The notes: a model not told the origin generated them from the sequence alone. Shown: positions 10,366 through 21,439, numbered from the stretch's first letter. The stretch: 64,000 nt of DNA from Isochrysis galbana (GCA_018136815.1 CM030935.1:3732299-3796298), one strand, 5' to 3'. Translations and numbers: made by a program.

Positions 10366-12425
10366 ATTATAAAAAAAAACATCTGAAGATTCTGGGCTAC
10401 ACACCTACAATTGCCTGGGTATCCCCTCTCTACTCGCACCGCCCTTAAATTCCCTCCCTCCACCTCTTTCCCTGCCCCCCTTCATTCCTTGGTCTTCGGT
10501 TTCAGGGGTCCGGCCCTGGTGCCCTACCTAGGGCCTGGTTCGGAGTGTGGGGGCTGGGCAGGCCTGTTGTCGTCTCTCGTGACCTGCGTGCCCTCCCGGG
10601 TTCGCGTTGGTCGTCTGGGTTCCGTCAGGCTCTTACCATCCCTAGTGAATCCCAAGTCCTCTGTGCCATTGGCTTATTAGCCGTCGTTTCGTTTCTCCTT
10701 GTTCCCCTCGACAGCGTGTGCTATTCCTAGTTTGGTGGCTAGCTCCACTAGCTCCTCGCTGGGTTTGAGCCCACCCTTGTCGTTCAAAGTAAAAACGGGT
10801 CTCAAGTCGCGTATGTCTATCCTTTTTTTGGGTTGCCTACCCATGCCCGCTTGGGCGATTCTTGTCGAATCGGTTCCGTTTGCGAAGACCAATGCTTTGC
10901 TCAGTGTGGTGTACCTCTCTATCGTTCTTATCAGTATCGATTCTTCCGAGAATTTTATGCCATCGTAATGAATTCTCCAAGGCCCATAAGGGCCCTGTAG
11001 TCCATGGCGTTGCTTACTTCGCGTTGGCGTTTGCGTTGGCTCCGCTTTCGCTTTGTCTTGCTCGCACGTGCATTGGCGAAAATTAATTTGATTCTTGCGC
11101 AGATACGAGATAGCCCACGGCTTATCGTATCCTTTACAGCCCCCTAGGGCGCCGTGTATGGCAATGTCGCCCTCGGGTGTCACGCCTTCCACCGAGGAGC
11201 GGACCGCGTAGTCCAAATTGAAGTTTTCCCCATCGTCAAGGGTCACGTGAAAGGTCCTCGGGAAGCGATGGCCCAGGGCCGTCGTGTCCGTGTATACGTA
11301 GAAGTGCCAGATCGGGCGCTTACCCGCCTCGACTTTCGTGATCCCCTCGATCGTGGTTTTGACGCGTTGTTGGTTGCCCCTAAGGACATGGAAGCCTTCA
11401 CGCTCCAGTGCGCTAGCCAAATGTCGAGTTTTGGTTTTGTACGCCTTAATCGGGTCAAAAATGCGGAAAACGATGTACGTGGCGACCTCCTTGAGGGAGG
11501 ACCGGACCGCGCTAGATTTGCGTGGTGCTGAATCGGCTAGCTCGCCGTAGGTGACTCCAAATTCGTGCGGGATTCCCGAGAGTACCGTTTTAAGTTTGTC
11601 GCCGTAGGCGGCCTTGAATTGTAATTGTGTGCATCGTCGTCGACGTAGAAGATCCATGGGCCCTTTCGGCCCTTATCCATCCCGTCTGGCGTGGCATCTA
11701 GGCCTTCCAACCTGGAGAGTAGGAATTTCATGAATGTTGCCACATCTTCACTTTTAATGTCCTTTTTGTCCTCAGCTAGCTGAGCTAGCTGAATGAAAAA
11801 AGGGGTGTCTTCGGGTTCTTCTTCCTCCTCTGGTGGAGGGGAGGCGAATGAGGTGTTGTTGTTGGGAGTCGGCATCGGGTCCGACTGTGGGTCGGCCCGC
11901 TTGCGCGACTGTGGCTGTGGCTGTTGGGTTGGTGGCTGCTGAGCTTGCCTGTGTGGCTCTTTCCCCTTGTGTCCGTGTGCGGCTTGCGCATACGATTTGG
12001 CTGTGGGGTTTGGTTGTTGGTTGGAGGGAGCAAAAGCTCCAAGAATTGATTATTTGTGTCATGTGCCCGCCCCCGAGGGGTGCACAGATGGTAGGAGTTA
12101 CCGCCATGGGGGTGGCAGCAGAGCTGCCACACCCCATGGGGAGCCCTTGAGTGGGTGGCTGCCCGGCGGCGTTGGTGTTCTGAGCCTGGGTCTGGCTGTG
12201 CTGGTCTGCAGGGAACAGGACTTTGCCTGCTCCCTGCTTCTGTGGCTGCCTGGGAGGCGAGGATGGCGGGGCCATCTCGACGTCGTTGTCGGGCGGTGCG
12301 GAGGCCTGCGAGCGCTTCGGCTCCGGCGGCTTGGGGCGGCCCCGTTGGGGCGTCGTGGCGGCGGGGGGCTGGGAGAGGGGAGCGGTCGGCGCGCGCTCCA
12401 TCGCTAAAACTATAACAATAGTTTT
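10366..12425 (-). mobile_element. LINE copy with ORF1 and 3' end but no reverse transcriptase
   Basis: On the minus strand it begins with a dyad at 12,406-12,425 (AAAACTAT-4 nt-ATAGTTTT), has an ATG at 12,401 (MERAPTAP), a Pro/Gln-rich ORF1 and, after two frame changes near 11,790-11,875 and 11,620-11,657, a long ORF to 10,677. The last ~90 residues of that ORF (from IHYDGIKFSEES through MGRQPKKRID to its end) match the C-terminus of the LINE at 39.09-39.37 kb. All RT motifs between are missing, so ORF1 is joined to the ORF2 tail. The 3' tail matches that of the 36-kb element, ending CTTCAGATG followed by a T-run (10,370-10,403 on this strand). I found no convincing target-site duplication. 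A gag-like role for ORF1 is inferred. Confidence 0.85.
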
Positions 12426-12479
12426 TTGAAGGAGGGCTTGGTCATAGCGAGAAGCACGCCAGCGCGGGCCAGGGCCGGG

Positions 12480-12660
12480 CGTGCAATCTGTGCTCGACTC
12501 TCTGGGAGAGTCTGGGCAGTCTGGGTGGGTCCCCCCTGCATGCCAAGAGGCAGCGCATGGGGGTGGATGGTTCTCGCCCCCCATGAGAGAGAGTGGGGGG
12601 GGGGGGGGGGGGCGAGGCACCCCTCCATGCTCCATGGCGACCAATCATAAGATTAGTGGC
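12480..12660 (+). repeat. Dispersed repeat, reverse copy at 46.5-46.64 kb
   Basis: The stretch from GAGAGTCTGGGCAG through CCCCCCTGCATGCCAAGAGG, GGATGGTTCTCGCCCC and AATCATAAGATTAG reappears in the same order on the minus strand at about 46,640-46,500. A G-run of about 16 lies inside it near 12,597-12,612. It abuts the 5' end of the deleted LINE. Confidence 0.6.
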
Positions 12661-13365
12661 GGGGACAGGTGATAACTGATAAAATTAGTGGGACACCTCA
12701 GCGCGCCCCACCACGGTGATCACTCCGCGCTCGTGTCCGGAACGACTGGTCTTCGTGTACCAGATGGGGTGGGGGTCTGGCTCGGACGGGAGCAGGAACA
12801 AGCTTTTCGTACAGATTTTTTTCTTACGACTTACGAATTTGGGCCGGGCTCTTAGAGGTGGGGCCGCGAGGGGGAGGGGGTGGGTGGGGTCGGGCCTGAC
12901 TTTGGTGGAGCTCGGCTGGGCGCCCATCAACACCCCGTTTTCGAGGATTCCGGCCCCCGGTGAGTTACACTGTACTTTTCCCCCCAGGTTGCCTATTCAT
13001 CGTTACGGGCTGTGGCTAAGGGCTAAGGGCTACCACAAACAGAAACGGAATCCACAAAGGATAGCATTTATTTACCATGGTCTGAACGCGGCATGAGCAT
13101 TAGTAAGCCTCTTAAGGATAGCAGAGCGATCGTTCTGGTAGTTTCAGTGCAACTCAATACTGATCAATTGAGTTACCATTCACAAGTATTTGAACGTGAT
13201 GGAGCTCAGAGGTCGCCGATCCTGGCTTAGCAATCACACTAGATGCTCCAAATGGGGCACTCAGACGACGAGGCGCGTAGAAGCACTGCAACCATGCCCT
13301 AGGCCCGTAACCGAGATCAGTCCACCTAACAATCTCCATGTCCTCGGCACGGCTTTGGGCGCGAG
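12661..13365. other. Intergenic gap, no gene recognised
   Basis: Contains no coding pattern I trust in any frame. Presumably includes the 3' untranslated region of the minus-strand gene ending at 13,366. Confidence 0.4.
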
Positions 13366-13734
13366 TCACAAGCCTTGGAGCATGCGGCCAAACAAGTTTC
13401 CAACTCCACCCGCAATGTCGTGCAGTCCCTTGAGCTTGGAGCATCCGTTGAAGTAGTCCTCCTTGAGCGGGTTGCAGAAGTCTTCTGAGCAGATACCATG
13501 AAGCCAAGTACTTCCCTCTCCCGGCCAGATGGTCCCGCAGTCCGAGATGTCCGGGTCGCAGCAGGCCGCAGTTCGCATCGAGTAGAGCACATCGTCTTCC
13601 TTGTTGCCACACGGGCCATGGCAGGTGAGCATGTAGGCGGTGACGTAGAAGAGGAGGCCGAAGAGCGCGATACTCCCAACTAGACTGATGATAGAGCCCA
13701 ACGGGTTGCCCCCCGAGCTCTTTGGAGAGATCAT
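13366..13734 (-). CDS. Small Cys-rich single-pass membrane protein
   Basis: A 122-residue ORF from the ATG at 13,734, chosen over an upstream in-frame ATG at 13,842 because the longer form would read through a G-homopolymer at 13,757-13,771. A hydrophobic segment (residues ~13-35, core SIISLVGSIALFGLLFYVTAY) is followed by a domain with eight cysteines including one CC pair (CHGPC, AACCDPDISDC, CSEDFC, GC). This looks like a membrane-anchored disulfide-bonded ectodomain. It lies head to head with the gene at 14,408, with a MITE and a GAGTA-rich promoter region between. The family is not recognised; the even cysteine count and clear membrane segment make a random ORF unlikely. Confidence 0.5.
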   Translation of the reverse strand: MISPKSSGGNPLGSIISLVGSIALFGLLFYVTAYMLTCHGPCGNKEDDVLYSMRTAACCDPDISDCGTIWPGEGSTWLHGICSEDFCNPLKEDYFNGCSKLKGLHDIAGGVGNLFGRMLQGL

Positions 13735-13990
13735 TCCGCCGGTGAGGAGGATAGGGGGGGGGGGGGGGGGGCGATCCGACCGACTGCGAGCGAACGAGAG
13801 AGGGGAGGATACCCGGTAGGTTAAGAAAACGGGGGGTCTCACTTAAAATAAAAGGAGCAAGGCAGAGGGCGGCGGGTGGAGGGGTTGATGATTGGGGGGG
13901 GGGGGAGGGCGTCAGAGTTTTCTTGTTGTGTGAGTATAACCTTAGTGCTGTGGTCCGTAGCCCTCCATCGGCAACGGAGCCCCTCCCCCG

Positions 13991-14173
13991 CCTAGATGGG
14001 AAATACGGTGCCGGGGCCTGCAAATACAGCCAAATACATATGTATTTGGCCGGCGGCCAAATACATTTCAAATATATTCGAGGCCTACAACCCAGGACAC
14101 GCTTCAAATACAGCCAAATACATATGTATTTGGCCTCTGGCCAAATACGGTAAATACGTATTTCCCATCTAGG
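13991..14173. mobile_element. hAT-like MITE with 16-bp TIRs and 8-bp TSD
   Basis: Perfect terminal inverted repeats CCTAGATGGGAAATAC (13,991-14,006 and reversed at 14,158-14,173) are flanked by an 8-bp direct repeat CTCCCCCG (13,983-13,990 and 14,174-14,181). Inside are two copies of the 22-bp palindrome GCCAAATACATATGTATTTGGC. An 8-bp target duplication is the hallmark of hAT-type transposition. There is no coding capacity. Confidence 0.85.
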
Positions 14174-14214
14174 CTCCCCCGCGATGATGGGGTGTGTGCG
14201 CAGTCAATTAGGAC

Positions 14215-14380
14215 AGGCAGCAGAGTACTCCACTCATAAGTGGAGTAGGAGTACTCTAGAGGGAGTAGAGTAGAGTAGAGTAGAGTAGAGCTAGAGCTCT
14301 AGAGCTAGAGTCTGGAGAAAAGTAGAGTAGGAGTAGAGTACTGTAGAGCAGAGAGAGTAGAGACGAGACAGAAGTAAAGA
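14215..14380. promoter_or_regulatory. GAGTA-repeat region upstream of the 14,408 gene
   Basis: Holds GAGTACTC palindromes at 14,223 and 14,249, a (TAGAG)n run at about 14,261-14,290, a dyad AGCTAGAGCTCTAGAGCT and another GAGTAC near 14,336. The same motif clusters just upstream of other starts in this window (20,408; 42,406; 48,850), so a promoter role is plausible. Confidence 0.4.
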
Positions 14381-14407
14381 GTTCAAGGAAAGAAGGTTTC
14401 TGCGTGT

Positions 14408-15947
14408 GTGGCGGCCGCAGGGCCTCGCCGCTTGCCGACGGTAGTTGGGCGGATGCAGACTAGCAGCTCTGCGGGGACGGGCCCTTCGATTCATCGGGCG
14501 GTCGACGCATCGTCGCTCGCATTCATCGAGCTACGCGGTGCCAAGCCCGCCCTTCTCGCCACCGCCCTCTACGCCACACTCGTCCACCTGCTGCTCGCCC
14601 ACGATGCAGAGCTCGGCAGCTTCTGGTGCCCGCTGAGCGCCTGCCAGCCGATGCTCGTGGCACCGCTCGGCTTGCTGCTGACGCAGCGCCGCCTCTTCGC
14701 GGCCGTAGCACTCTTCCTCGACTTCTTCGTCCTCGTCGTCCACTGGTGGCTCCCGGTCCACCCTAAATTCGTGGTGGTGCCGCGCCGGCGCCTATGCATT
14801 CGCATCCACATCCTCTCAGGCACGTTTCAGGCCATGGCAGGGCCAGCGTTTTACGCTCTGCACTTGAATGGGCACACGGGTGCATCTCGTTTGATCTGTA
14901 TCGCCATCGCGGCCATTGGCTTGTGCGTGCACACTCCAACTGCTCTGTATTTGCTGCGCTCTGCATTTGGCGCCGTCCGGCTCACTATTCCTGTGTTCAT
15001 CTACGCCACCGCCGCATACGGCTACACTCTCGGCCGCCTCCTGTTGCTCGGGCTCGCCGCCCGTGCCGATTTACTCGAGCACGCCTTCCTCGCTTACTGG
15101 CTTTGCTTGCATGTATACGTGATGAATCGGATCTGCTTCTCCGTTCTTACACGCTTCAATCTATTGGCACATTCACGCTATGACCTAGCGATCCTGCTTG
15201 GTGCCGCCGTTGTGTTCCCGGCATCGCTTGGGTGGGCGACCCTTCTCTTGACGCTGATCGCAGTTGTAGTCTTCAACTTGACCTTCGTGTTGTTGATGGA
15301 CCCCTCGTCACAGTCTACTTCAGATATCTTTTCAGCTGGAGGCTTCGCTAACCAAGCACTTGTACGAGAACATTTTGTGGCGCCTGAAGGCCTTGTCGTT
15401 GCGCCGATGAAAGCGGCCTCGAGGTGCGTGAGGCGCCGGCTCGGCTTAATGGCATATGTTACTCATCTGATCAATACCTCTAATCCACAACTTACCCAGC
15501 GATGAGGCCGAGCTCGCCCCTTCCTCCCTTGGTTGTAGAGTCCAACGCACAATGACTCCTACCCAGCGCGCTCGGCTGGTATTCGATGCTCTCGATGCGG
15601 ACAGGTCGGGCTTTATTTCAAAAGCTGAGCTTGGCGAATTACTTGTTTCCTGGGGTCTGCCACGCACTGACGCAGTGGCCTGTCTGCGGGATGCGGACCA
15701 CCGGTCGGCCAAGCCAGCCACTCAAAGCGCTTATGCCCATGACTCTAGTGGAGCTATTTTGGCCAAAGACAGAGCGACCTTTGAGAGCTCAGGGGATGCG
15801 CTGTTGGATTTTGATGAATTTTATGAAAACTTGCGATCTGTGTGGGAATTTGCGTCGGCCGTCGTCGATTCAAATTCAGGCGTCGAGGAGCGGGTTGCGC
15901 TGAAGATCCAGGATTTAGGGAGACGACTTGGTATCTCAGGCGTGTGA
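14408..15947 (+). CDS. Multi-pass membrane protein with C-terminal EF-hands, two exons
   Basis: Exon 1 is 14,408-15,423 and exon 2 is 15,539-15,947, joined in phase 2 across a 115-nt intron (GAG|GTGCGTGAG to TTGTAG|AGTCC), giving 474 residues. The first ~310 residues hold seven to eight hydrophobic segments. Residues ~345 onward carry a canonical EF-hand loop (DALDADRSGFISKAELGELL). A second, degenerate EF-hand pair partner has an insertion before DALLDFDEFYENL. This suggests a calcium-responsive integral membrane protein; the membrane part matches no family I can name. If the intron call is wrong, the two ORFs are separate: a 365-residue membrane protein and a 131-residue EF-hand protein starting at 15,552. 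A second ATG at 14,453 is an alternative start. Confidence 0.6.
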
Positions 15948-18808
15948 CCATGATAGGAATGCACAACTCTCTTGCGCCCAATGCGATGATTTAGAAAGGT
16001 GCTGCAACCTGAGGTCCAACTTTTATTTTTGGCCCGCTTCCCCGCTATTTTGGTACGCAAGTACACTCGCGCCCTCACAATATCGACGACCCGAGGGGTA
16101 TCGGCGACTACAATTCTTCTCACCGCTCGCCGCGCTGCCATCGCACCACGGGGTTAGGGTGTGCGCAAAGCAATTTTTTTGGAGCTCGAGCCATCACAAT
16201 CACAATCGTAAAAAGTGCAACTTGCTCATGGACATCATCGACTAACTATAGTTGGCTCGCATGGGGGAGGGCACGCTCCCTTCCCCTCCCAGCTTCCAGC
16301 CGCACTTGATGAGGGCAGGGAACCGCTCACCAGAAGGTGCAACCTGTGCTGGTGAGGTTCCTTTTCTTTCGGCCGGCACCCCTCCATTTTGGTATGAAAC
16401 TATACCTATACCAGCATCCACTCTTTGGTCTTTGGGGGAGGTCGAAAGGGGATCGGCCACCCTCCAGAGCGTGGACTTTCCCCCCCGAGCGGACAGGTGT
16501 CTATTGGTGGGTCTTGGCGTGGCGGTGCGGGGTATTAAGTATTAAGGGCGTTTCATTCGGCGGGTGCACGGTAGGGTGAACGCGTAGTAGAGGGGAGGGT
16601 GTGTGGTGTGTCGAGTGGAGCTGTGGCTGTGGTGCGGCTGGGTGTGAGTGGGGGATGAGTTGTAACATGAGATGTATGGCCCATTTGGAGCATGGGGGGT
16701 GAACAATGGGGAGCTGGGGAAGCGTGCGGGGACGGGGCCGATGACATGGGCGCGCTCTCAGCCATCACGGGGCACTGCAGCACGAGAACGAGGACGAAGG
16801 GCAGACGAGGGGGCACAGAGGGCGCTCGAGCGATGGCGCGGAGCATACTCGGGACACCGAGGGAAAACGTCACGCGCGGGGGGGGAGGGGAATCGCGCGG
16901 GAGCAAGAAATAGACAAAAGGGGGCCGGAAACTCAAGGAAGCACTCGCTCGGGGAGAGACAGGAAGGGAGAAGGGGGAGAGGGGCCTTCCGCGGGGAAGC
17001 TGGGGAGAGCAGAGGCAGAGGAGAGACCTCCCCATGTCCCCTCATCGCGGCTCTATGCGCAGCCGCACCTACGTGGGCATAGCCGGTGCGATGGCGATGC
17101 AGTGGATGCCCGTCGTCCTCGACTACTGCCGTCGTACTCCGACTCGTCCGGCCACGTCCGCCGCCTCTCTTCTATCTCAGGCTCGTGACCTACAATCAAG
17201 CCGGTTGGCGGCTCAGGCTGGTTGCAGTTCCAGTTCCGAGCCATCAAATGTTTCGAGTGTCGCCGCGATTGATATGGAGTGGCGGCCGTGGCTAGGGTCG
17301 CCCCGCTTGTCGTTGTTGCCCGTCCGTCCCGCTCGGATGATTCGCAAGGTCCGCAACCGCTGGCGTGTATGGACGGCGGTGCGCGGTGCGCACGGCTCGA
17401 TCTCGTATGCCTACTATTCAAGAATATTTTTTTTTCAATCTCGTATGCCTGGCTGCCATTGTCTCCATCGCTGGCTTCGGCTCTCGATGCGGAGGTCCGC
17501 CTTCACTCGTCCGCAGTGGGGGAGGAGCCGTTGCCGATCCTTGCTCCCTCTCTCTCTCCCTCGTCCTCGTCGCCGTTCGTGCCGATGCCTCCTCTCTTGG
17601 AGACGTGTGCCTCCGTTTCCTTTCCGGACACGTTTACTCCATAGGGTTGGCATGCCGCCTTGCCTCGCTTCTCTCCTTTCGTCCACGGAGGATGGATCTC
17701 CCTCCCCTTTCGCTGCGCTCTGTCAGGAGACCCCCGTACCTCGTCGTTTATTTAGCTCGCGCGTGAGCGCGTGACGTGCTCGATGCTATCGTACTATCTC
17801 GCCGCCTTTCGCCATTGGTCGCTCGACTGTTGATATCTTGGAGCACAGGGGACGCCGCGTTGTAACTTGGGTGCCGCCACATCGCCCAAACATCCAGGTA
17901 AAACTCTCGTAAAAGAGAGAAGAGGATGGGTTGCAGCGTTGAGTCCTGCGGTCTGCCGCGCCGGCCGCCGATTCTACACCTCATCGTCCGGACGGGTGTG
18001 GTACTTCCTGTCTGCTCTTCGATCGTCGCGCACTACTCTTATAGTTCATCGTTCGTCGTTCGTCGTTCCGCGTTCTTACCGTTCTTCGTTTCTCGTTCTC
18101 GATTCTCGATTCTCGTCGTTCCGCGTTCTTTTCTGCTTCCCTCTGTTCGTACTTCACATGTTACTACCACACACAGCCCCTCCACATCAGCACATACAGC
18201 AGCCACAGCCTCCCATCACTCAGCCCAAACACAGTTATCTTTCTCCTTGATGCAAGTTGCATGAAAGCCCTTGGTCCCGTTGGTTTTTGGTTTTCTCCTC
18301 CCTTGGTTGCTACTCAGGGTTTCTCGATAGAAACGTCTAGAAGGTCCACGCTCAACAGCAAGATTTCTTCGATTGCAAGGATACCTCGCTGCGATCTGTA
18401 TCCAAAGTGATCGCCGCGGTTGCGCGACATAACGTTCCTCTTCGACTTTCCGCCTTGGTGGGAAATCCAAAGCGAAGACACGCTCCGGCCATCGCTACGG
18501 AATCTCTCTCTCGCTCTCGCTCTCTCTCTCCGTCTCTCGCGACGTGTTTGAGTTACCGGCGATGTGGGGTCTCGTTTATTTCACGTTTTGCTTGGTTTGG
18601 GTGAATGATTCTGGTGCGTTCGTGAGTCGGTGCATCCTGCTGTTTTCTGCATCGTTGTCCGACGTCCTGTCGTCAGTCGTCATCCGTCGCTCTCGCTCTC
18701 GTCGCTCTCGCTCTCGTAACACTCGTACCCTACAAACTCGCCTCGCCTCACCAGCCCCTGCCAACACAGCCCTCCTCTCACTCACTCTCGCCTCTCGCCG
18801 CTCACTCG
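15948..18808. other. Long gap without a recognised gene
   Basis: The stretch is compositionally uneven: G-rich at 16.6-17.0 kb, pyrimidine-rich at 17.5-18.6 kb, with TCTCGTTCTCG-type repeats near 18,080-18,120 and 18,500-18,720. ORFs of 100-246 codons exist but are Arg/Ser/Pro-rich, overlap one another in several frames and match nothing I know. Retroelement leader remnants are possible because similar GAACGAGAACG repeats occur near 233-260. Confidence 0.4.
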
Positions 18809-19090
18809 ATGTCGCTTTCGCCGCCGTCCTCGCCCTCGCCCAAGCCCGCCTGCCCGCCTTCCTCTGGTGACGGGCCTCAGCCCGTCAGCGTCTCCGAAGT
18901 CGTCTCCTCCGCCGCGCCTGCCGCCGGTCTGCCTCCTTCCTCATTGCCCTCAGGCCCTATGGGCCATTCCAATTCGTCAAAAGAGTTTCATTCCTTTTTC
19001 TTCGGTTTCCGGGGTCAAGTCCTGGTACATGGTTTGGGGCGTGGGGTCCGCGCAGGCCTTTTGTGCGTCTGTTTTGTCTTGAAACTTGAA
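18809..19090 (+). mobile_element. Probable LINE-derived fragment (leader fused to 3' tail)
   Basis: A short ORF starting MSLSPPSSPSPKP runs directly into sequence (about 18,955-19,075) resembling, in this orientation, the reverse complement of the LINE 3' tail near 39,480-39,600: TTTCTTCGGTTTCCGGGG, then GGTACATGGTTTGGGGCGTGGGG, then GCAGGCC. The pattern fits a severely deleted copy, but similarity is patchy. Confidence 0.35.
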
Positions 19091-19413
19091 AGTTCAGGTT
19101 CAGAATGGTGTAATGCTACCGGAGGAGAGGATCTCCTCTCTACGGGTAGACTTTTGCAGATATGCCAGAAGCTAGTGTAAAGTGCGCTGCTACCATTCTG
19201 TCAGTCAGCCACACAACATTTTACTAAGCATTATACCGTCGTGTTGCGATATTAAATGTCCGCATCGATAACACAAAATGCCGGGCAAAAGGCAAAAGGG
19301 CAAAATGTTACCCCCTGTTCGAGGGCAACGCTTCTGCACGCATCAAACGCCCGGAAAGCAGAGATGAAGCTGACGTCGTCGCCGCCAAATCCCAACTGTC
19401 ACCCACCCTTGGA

Positions 19414-20408
19414 CTATTCTGCATCACTGCTCATCTCACCTAAAATGGTTAGGAGGCCATCGTCCACGTGCATGGCACGCACTACGAATCTCACCCTTGC
19501 ACCAACAGGGGGCAGGTTATCCGGAACCTCGGCCCCCCCCAGACCAGCTCCTAATGTCGGTGTACCTAATGACCCGCCTCTTTCCGCCTCCCCACTCGTA
19601 TGCGCGGGAAGATTTGTGCTTGGCGACTCGCTCCCCGGAAAATTCTTCCATGTGGCAATTTTGGTGGAGAGCGAGTAGGGAATGGTGACGTTGATCACGC
19701 CATAGGCCAGCAGAGCCAGGTGGTCCGAGCCGTGTCGCGCGACCTTAGCCTCCAGCTCTTGTCCGACGTCTGGCGCAAAGACGAGCAGCCGGACCTGGAT
19801 CGGCACGAATATTATTGAGGAATCGGAGTGGATGATGCCACGGTCACCACCTACGTGATGAGTAACGCAGATGCGTTTTCGGCCTTAAAAAGCAAGCGGG
19901 AGGGCCGCACTGCGGGCAACTGAAAAACCTTTCCGGGTGATCGGAGAACTTCATCGGATGTGAGCACGTGCGCAGGTTCTCACAGGCTTCAAACTTGCTC
20001 GCAACGCATTGCAGGCACTTACGAATGGACACATTGTCATACATGAGAGCAACACCACCAAGCGAGGTGCTGTATCTGCGCAAAGAAAGCACGAGGCTGC
20101 TGGTCAAAAGGGTGGAGTCGAACGACGAGAGCAGCTGCGTGCGTGTGTGCGCAAGGCCGCGCACGAGGCCCCCCTGAAGCCGGAGCGCCGGCATCGAGCA
20201 GGATTCAGCTCACAAGAGGTTGGGTGGGGGAGGGGGAGTAGCAAGCCTCTCCCTACCTGAGCATGGAGGCGCCGAGCTGTGCAGAGATGCCGCTGCGGAC
20301 ATTACCGAGATATGCTGGACTCAGCTCGACCGATAACTTGGCCTCCACCCAGCGCAGCCCCTGCGTACCATCGGGCACCTCGGACGGCACGTCGACCGAC
20401 ACCGCCAT
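19414..20408 (-). CDS. RNA polymerase I subunit RPA43 (Rpb7-like), three exons
   Basis: Inferred exons on the minus strand are 20,408-20,257, 20,075-20,023 and 19,850-19,414 (213 residues). The introns are 181 nt (CTCAG|GTAGGG to GCGCAG|ATACAG, phase 2) and 172 nt (ATTC|GTAAGT to CGTAG|GTGGTG, phase 1). The joined N-terminal region reads LSVELSPAYLGNV, then LRYSTSLGGVALMYDNVSI, which is the Rpb7-N (tip) fold of RPA43/RPB7 proteins. VRLLVFAPDVGQELEAKV begins the OB-fold, ending VGARVRFVVRAM..LLTILGEM. FAPDVGQ and the GVALMYDN motif point to the Pol I member rather than RPB7. A Gly/Ser-rich insertion of ~35 residues sits inside the OB-fold. The C-terminus may extend through another donor (TTTTAG|GTGAGA at the end of the ORF). 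Confidence 0.75.
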
Positions 20409-20460
20409 CCGCCGAGCGACGGAGCGCTCCAGAAATAGAACTCTTCGTCAAGAATCCATA

Positions 20461-20487
20461 GAACTGTAGAGTACTAGTAGAGCATCT
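20461..20487 (-). promoter_or_regulatory. GAGTAC motif upstream of RPA43
   Basis: The sequence TAGAGTACTAGTAGAG lies about 60 bases upstream of the RPA43 start codon. It matches the motif seen upstream of other genes here. Function is inferred. Confidence 0.3.
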
Positions 20488-20514
20488 TGTTGGCTAGCAT
20501 CCCTATGTTACCGC

Positions 20515-20660
20515 CGCAGGAGCCAACGCCCCCCAGGAGCTATCGGGGGCCCCCGAGAGCTATCGGAGGGAAATTTTCTCCCGATCGCCAACAGCCCCAC
20601 CGAGAGCTACCGGGGGACCGAGAAAATCCCCCGAGAGCTATTGGGAGATTGCTCATGGGA
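20515..20660. repeat. Array of AGCTATCGG half-palindromes
   Basis: Repeated units of the form CCCCCGAGAGCTATCGGGGG, each nearly self-complementary, five in about 145 bp. A related array is at 23,925-24,045, where the core is CCGATAGCTATCGG. Alternating C- and G-rich flanks would allow stacked hairpins. Confidence 0.7.
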
Positions 20661-20744
20661 CCAGCAGGAGACCGACCGACACGAGCCGCTCACCCCCCCC
20701 CCCCCCCGCGCGGAAAGAGCGAACGCATGAGGTGCACCTCATAG

Positions 20745-20880
20745 GAGAAACAAGTTGTTATGCGCACGCAGGCCCCCGCGCCGTCCGAGGGCCGGCGTGC
20801 ATCTGATGTGATTGCAAATCATCACCCGCTATGACCGGGTTTTATTACACAATGATATGCAAACAATCACGCAAACAGGT
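20745..20880 (+). repeat. Single copy of the ~172-bp tandem repeat family
   Basis: Carries the family landmarks in order: TTATGCGCACGCA, GTGATTGCAAATCATCAC and an A/T-richer end. Multi-copy arrays of the same unit are at 23.3 and 40.0 kb. Confidence 0.6.
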
Positions 20881-20934
20881 TGGTCGTTCCCCGGTGACGA
20901 TAACCGACCCCGCCCCCTGAGAGAAGGCTCCTGC

Positions 20935-21100
20935 TGCCTCTTCTTCTCCCTGTCCCTGCCTCACTCCCTCCCTCTGCCGGCCTCTTCCTCCCTTGCCTCT
21001 CCTCCCTGCCTCTTCCTCCCCGCCTCTTCCTCCCTGCCTCTTCCTCCCTGCCTCTTCCTCCCTGCCTCTTCCTCCCTGCCTCTTCCTCTTCCATCCCTGC
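20935..21100 (+). repeat. CTGCCTCTTCCTCC minisatellite
   Basis: About ten imperfect 14-15 bp units of CCTCTTCCTCCCTG, entirely pyrimidine apart from the G. Confidence 0.85.
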
Positions 21101-21439
21101 CCTACCCGTCGTGCCCCTCGTATTCGCCCATGCAGACACCGGTCGCAACCAGCGCTCGCCGCCAGACGCTCACTCCGACAATCTTCAACTCGAAGAGCGT
21201 TCTGAGACGGTCTGTTGTATTCAGGCCTCTTGGCATGAATATTTCGGCATGGGTACGTGCCTTCGTCGTTATATATCGTCTTCTATGTTGGTCTTGGTCA
21301 CTCAAGGCGGGCAGATTCGGATTCTCCCTGGGCTCAGATCCTGGTCCGCCGATTTTCGTCTCGAAATTCGAAGATTTGAGTTTTATTTTTACCGTTACGG
21401 TAATTGTCCACGCGTTTAAGGTAAGAAATGCAGGTAACA

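Noticed and set aside
16553..17035. 160-codon minus-strand ORF
   Set aside because: Ser/Pro/Arg-rich, overlapped by equally long ORFs in other frames, and no recognisable feature.
17034..17774. 246-codon plus-strand ORF
   Set aside because: Composition typical of GC-rich noncoding sequence; overlaps two other ORFs over 120 codons. I could not find domains or supporting splice sites.
20515..20660. CRISPR-like appearance of regularly repeated palindromes
   Set aside because: Units are too short and variable, spacers are not uniform, and the genome is clearly eukaryotic.
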